NCBI GenBank assembly: GCA_046594915.1
Contig: JBKJRC010000004.1
Location: 62,001-126,000, forward strand
DNA length: 64,000 nucleotides
Source of the DNA: Methylotenera_A sp046594915
Lineage (GTDB): Bacteria > Pseudomonadota > Gammaproteobacteria > Burkholderiales > Methylophilaceae
Direction of reading: 5' to 3'
Shown here: piece after piece, positions 61,401 to 64,000 of the stretch
How the letters are laid out: each line of letters starts with the position of its first letter
Position numbering within the stretch: the first letter of the stretch is position 1
Notes under the pieces: model-generated
The model's database searches: none
The model's input: the letters and a program-made list of their open reading frames with translations, nothing else
Told to the model about the DNA's origin: nothing
Translations under genes and position numbers: made by a program

Positions 61401-62233
61401 GGTCCACTGCTATCGCGCTAGAAAATGTCAGCGTCAGTTTTGCGGCTAGTGCTCAGCACGATGTCCTGCGTAATATTAGTTTAAAAATCTCGCCCCAAGA
61501 ACAAGTCGCCATTATCGGCCCCTCAGGCGCAGGCAAGACCACCTTGCTTGAAATATTAGCAATGGCAAGACAGCCTTCTAAGGGCGTATATGCGCTTAAT
61601 AACCAGCAGCCATGGCAATTGTCATCATCTGCGCGGCATGAGTTGCGTGCTAGTATTTTTTTAGTGCCACAAATCCCACCTTTACCACCACGGCAACGCG
61701 TAGTAACTACGGTATTAGCAGGTAAATTGCCACGCTGGAGCTTTTGGCAAGCGCTCAGTTCTCTGATTTATCCAACACAAAGCCCCGTTGCGTTTACGGC
61801 CTTAAGCGCTTTTGACATGCAAGATAAATTGTATGCACGGGTAGACCGTTTATCAGGTGGCGAGCGCCAGCGTGTATCATTGGCGCGGCTTTTTGCGTCG
61901 GACGCCAACATCATGTTGGTGGATGAGCCTTTATCTGCGCTTGACCCGACGCTAGCAGCAAGTGTGCTTGGTGCGATACAGCGCGAGGCTACTTCTCGAT
62001 GTGCCACATTGGTATGCAGTTTGCACCAGGTAGAATTAGCGAGATTACATTTCCCACGCTTGGTTGGCGTACGGGATGGATGTATCCTTTTTGATTTGCC
62101 GCAAGCGGAAGTGACTGACGAGCTCATTAAGCAACTGTATGTAAATCAAGACATCGCACCTAAGACTATTGCTCACGATGCCAGAATACTACAACAGGAA
62201 ATGTTGCCATTGCAAGAGGGTAATGTTTGCTGA
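61397..62233 (+). CDS. PhnC-like ABC transporter ATPase, translationally coupled to selA
   Basis: 278 aa. Walker A GPSGAGKT (41-48), signature LSGGERQR (about 152-159), Walker B IMLVDEP (about 170) and an H-loop in SLHQVELARL. The Q-loop region FLVPQIPPLPPRQRVVTTV with VLAGKLPRWSFWQAL resembles phosphonate/phosphite PhnC-type ATPases. ATG 61397 lies within ATGA over the selA stop. The selA linkage suggests a selenium-related solute, which is inference. Confidence 0.9.
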   Translation: MRSTAIALENVSVSFAASAQHDVLRNISLKISPQEQVAIIGPSGAGKTTLLEILAMARQPSKGVYALNNQQPWQLSSSARHELRASIFLVPQIPPLPPRQRVVTTVLAGKLPRWSFWQALSSLIYPTQSPVAFTALSAFDMQDKLYARVDRLSGGERQRVSLARLFASDANIMLVDEPLSALDPTLAASVLGAIQREATSRCATLVCSLHQVELARLHFPRLVGVRDGCILFDLPQAEVTDELIKQLYVNQDIAPKTIAHDARILQQEMLPLQEGNVC

Positions 62234-63081
62234 TGGCATATACCCTTTCACAATCAGCTGCTGTTCAACTACCCAAAGATGCCGCATGGCGGGGTCGATT
62301 GACGCTGTTGATTATTCTTCTCGCTTTGCTGTATCCATGCCTTGTAGCTACGCAGTTCAAACCTTGGCAGTTGTTTGATGTACAAAGTAGCCAGTCCACC
62401 ATGCAATTCATTGCACATTTTCTGCCTCCCAAAATCTCTGCTGAATTTTTAATTGAGTTAGTCAAATCCGCTTGGATTACGGTGGCGATTGCTACCTGTG
62501 GCATGTGTTTCGCTTTGTTGATCTCAGTCCCGCTGACCTTACTTGTTACCAGCCGACTCTCGATTTCTCGACTAGGCCGTTCTAAAATGGCAGCCCTACC
62601 ATTTTGTATAAGGCAACTGTTACGATGGTTATTGGTAGGGTTACGTAGCATTCCAGAGTTGGTATTTGCGTTACTGCTAGTACGCATTTTTGGGCTTGGC
62701 CCTACAGCAGGCGTGGTGGCGATTGCACTCTCATACAGCGGCATGTTGGCAAAAGTCTATGCAGAAATCATTGAATCTTCCAATGAACATGCCTCACATG
62801 CATTGATGAAAAACGGCGCAAGTCGCTTGCAGGTATTTTTATACGGCGCCATGCCGCAATGCAGCCATGAACTCCTTTCATATACAATCTATCGTTGGGA
62901 ATGTGCCATTCGCAGCGCCTCAATCATGGGTATGATAGGGGCTGGTGGCCTTGGTCAGCAATTGGATACGGCATTAAAAATGTTAGCGGGTGGCGAGGTT
63001 GCAACTATATTGATGGTCTTTATGTTGTTGGTAGGTTTTGCAGATGCAATGTCATCCGCATTCAGAAAGTGGCTGATTTAG
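62233..63081 (+). CDS. PhnE-like ABC transporter permease (first)
   Basis: 282 aa from ATG 62233, sharing a base with the ATPase stop (TGATG). About six hydrophobic helices. The EAA-like loop reads HALMKNGASRLQVFLYGAMP and GMIGAGGLGQQLDTAL follows, as in PhnE. A basic cluster SRLSISRLGRSKM lies between helices. Pairs with the next permease as a heterodimer. Confidence 0.88.
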   Translation: MAYTLSQSAAVQLPKDAAWRGRLTLLIILLALLYPCLVATQFKPWQLFDVQSSQSTMQFIAHFLPPKISAEFLIELVKSAWITVAIATCGMCFALLISVPLTLLVTSRLSISRLGRSKMAALPFCIRQLLRWLLVGLRSIPELVFALLLVRIFGLGPTAGVVAIALSYSGMLAKVYAEIIESSNEHASHALMKNGASRLQVFLYGAMPQCSHELLSYTIYRWECAIRSASIMGMIGAGGLGQQLDTALKMLAGGEVATILMVFMLLVGFADAMSSAFRKWLI

Positions 63082-63085
63082 GTGA

Positions 63086-63874
63086 ATGATGAGCCCGCAT
63101 AAAGCGCCATTCACATCATGGAAACTAACTGCTATCGTGATTTCGATCACCCTTTTCATTGTGATTAGTTTTTATACTCTAGATTTAAAATTAGCAGCCG
63201 TTTTTGACCATGCTAGCTGGTTGCAAGCCCATGACTTTTTGAGTGGTTTTATTCCACCCAAGCTCACTGCGCCATTTATCCACAAATTACTTGCAGCTAC
63301 CTATGAAACACTGGCAATGTCCATGATTGGTACTTTATTGGCAGCCATATTTGGCTTGATTCTCGCACTGCCTGCCTCTCATCGGCAACCTGTATTATTT
63401 AGGCAAATCACTCGCCTTTTATTGAACGGGCTGCGCTCTATTCCAGAACTGGTATGGGCTGCTATTTTATTGATTGCTGCGGGCTTAGGCCCTTTTCCGG
63501 GTACGCTGGCATTGGCACTACATACAACTGGCGTACTCGGGCGTTTGTTTGCAGATTCGATTGAGAATCTTCCACCCGAACCTGCCCGCGCATTGCAGCA
63601 AAATGGTGCTTCTGACCATAGCGTATTTTTATACGCCACTCTGCCGTTGTTAGTGCCGCAAATGGTGAGTTATACCCTGTATCGTTGGGAAAATAATATC
63701 CGCGCGGCGGCTGTGTTAGGGGTGGTGGGGGCAGGGGGTTTGGGGCAGATGCTGTATTATCATTTGAGTTTATTTCAAACCCACCATGCCGCTACCGTAA
63801 TTTTAGCCATGGTGGGTTTGATTGTATTGGTGGACAGCTTAAGCTACAGCCTACGCCAATATCTAACTCGTTAA
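63086..63874 (+). CDS. PhnE-like ABC transporter permease (second)
   Basis: 262 aa with two adjacent starts (63086, 63089). The EAA-like loop reads RALQQNGASDHSVFLYATLP and the end GVVGAGGLGQMLYYHLSLF matches its partner. It starts five bases after the first permease. The pair resembles two-gene PhnE systems. The solute is unknown. Confidence 0.88.
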   Translation: MMSPHKAPFTSWKLTAIVISITLFIVISFYTLDLKLAAVFDHASWLQAHDFLSGFIPPKLTAPFIHKLLAATYETLAMSMIGTLLAAIFGLILALPASHRQPVLFRQITRLLLNGLRSIPELVWAAILLIAAGLGPFPGTLALALHTTGVLGRLFADSIENLPPEPARALQQNGASDHSVFLYATLPLLVPQMVSYTLYRWENNIRAAAVLGVVGAGGLGQMLYYHLSLFQTHHAATVILAMVGLIVLVDSLSYSLRQYLTR

Positions 63875-63881
63875 TTCATAA

Positions 63882-64000
63882 TTACTCTAACAAGCCAGCG
63901 CTGCGTGCAGCTGCTTCAATATTAGCGTAATTTTCTGCTTTGGTAGGTACAAATTTGCTGGCACGTTGCAAATCTAAAATGACTTTATCTTGTGGTTTAT
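63882..64000 (-). CDS. C-terminal part of a binding-protein-like gene (partial)
   Basis: A minus-strand frame entering from the right edge and stopping at 63882. The visible tail KPQDKVILDLQRASKFVPTK then ENYANIEAAARSAGLLE resembles the C-terminus of NMT1/SsuA/NrtA-type solute-binding proteins. The match is weak on 39 residues. It is convergent with the permease, 7 bases apart. Confidence 0.45.
   Translation of the reverse strand, partial: KPQDKVILDLQRASKFVPTKAENYANIEAAARSAGLLE

Noticed and set aside
1..64000. CRISPR arrays, insertion sequences, prophage, rRNA
   Set aside because: No regularly spaced direct repeats, transposase motifs, integrase or rRNA sequence were seen on either strand.

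Overview
The window looks like chromosome of a low-to-mid GC betaproteobacterium, most likely Methylophilaceae (Methylotenera/Methylobacillus-like). The reasons are the sucrose cluster frk, sps fused to a phosphatase domain, and amylosucrase; the zapA/6S RNA pair; soxYZ and a rhodanese/TusA/DsrE2 set; a BtuM-type B12 uptake island; and overall protein similarity. The family assignment is inference. I see no rRNA, insertion sequence, prophage or CRISPR array.

Layout. 1-6030 (minus): a partial GNAT acetyltransferase, a dicarboxylate symporter, an RsmB-like rRNA methyltransferase, two DUF3108 proteins and purM. 6109-9608 (plus): perM-like, hda and a large FAD protein. 9632-12016 (minus): soxZ, soxY and an M48/TPR protease. 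Then moaC, a stomatin/NfeD pair, two overlapping photolyase-family genes (the second apparently with swapped domain order), valS and an MFS permease. 21378-25595 (minus): dsrE2, tusA, rhodanese, a repeat-containing secreted protein, and a PurD-like ATP-grasp plus HemK-like methyltransferase pair. 25953-31283: small envelope or stress-type proteins, an alcohol dehydrogenase, tRNA-Phe, a Kbp/LysM protein and a small lipoprotein; several share an upstream imperfect palindrome.

31395-38397 is a vitamin B12 salvage and uptake island: cobT-cobS-cobC on plus, and cobU, bluB, btuM and btuB on minus, with a cobalamin riboswitch in front of btuB. It is followed by a coiled-coil protein and zapA, 6S RNA, DUF2237, EVE, a YVTN propeller lipoprotein, ilvA, rpiA, phoU and mscS. 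46051-51173 (minus) is the sucrose operon frk-sps/spp-ams, with a marR gene upstream. Then come yggX, dgkA, a 43-aa membrane protein and a ZnuD-like TonB receptor with a small His/Cys protein.

The most unusual part is 55960-63874. A family 5 ABC solute-binding protein (56179-57687) is interrupted by one in-frame TGA, with a SECIS-like hairpin 20 nt downstream. Beyond a terminator lie selB, tRNA-Sec (selC) and selA, and selA overlaps by four bases the first gene of a PhnC/PhnE-like ABC transporter (ATPase plus two permeases). I read this as a Sec-containing periplasmic binding protein encoded beside the Sec machinery, with a transporter genetically locked to selenium metabolism. The protein has no cysteine, so the selenocysteine would be its only thiol/selenol. 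The substrate is unknown. The window ends inside a convergent gene whose C-terminus resembles an NMT1/SsuA-type binding protein.
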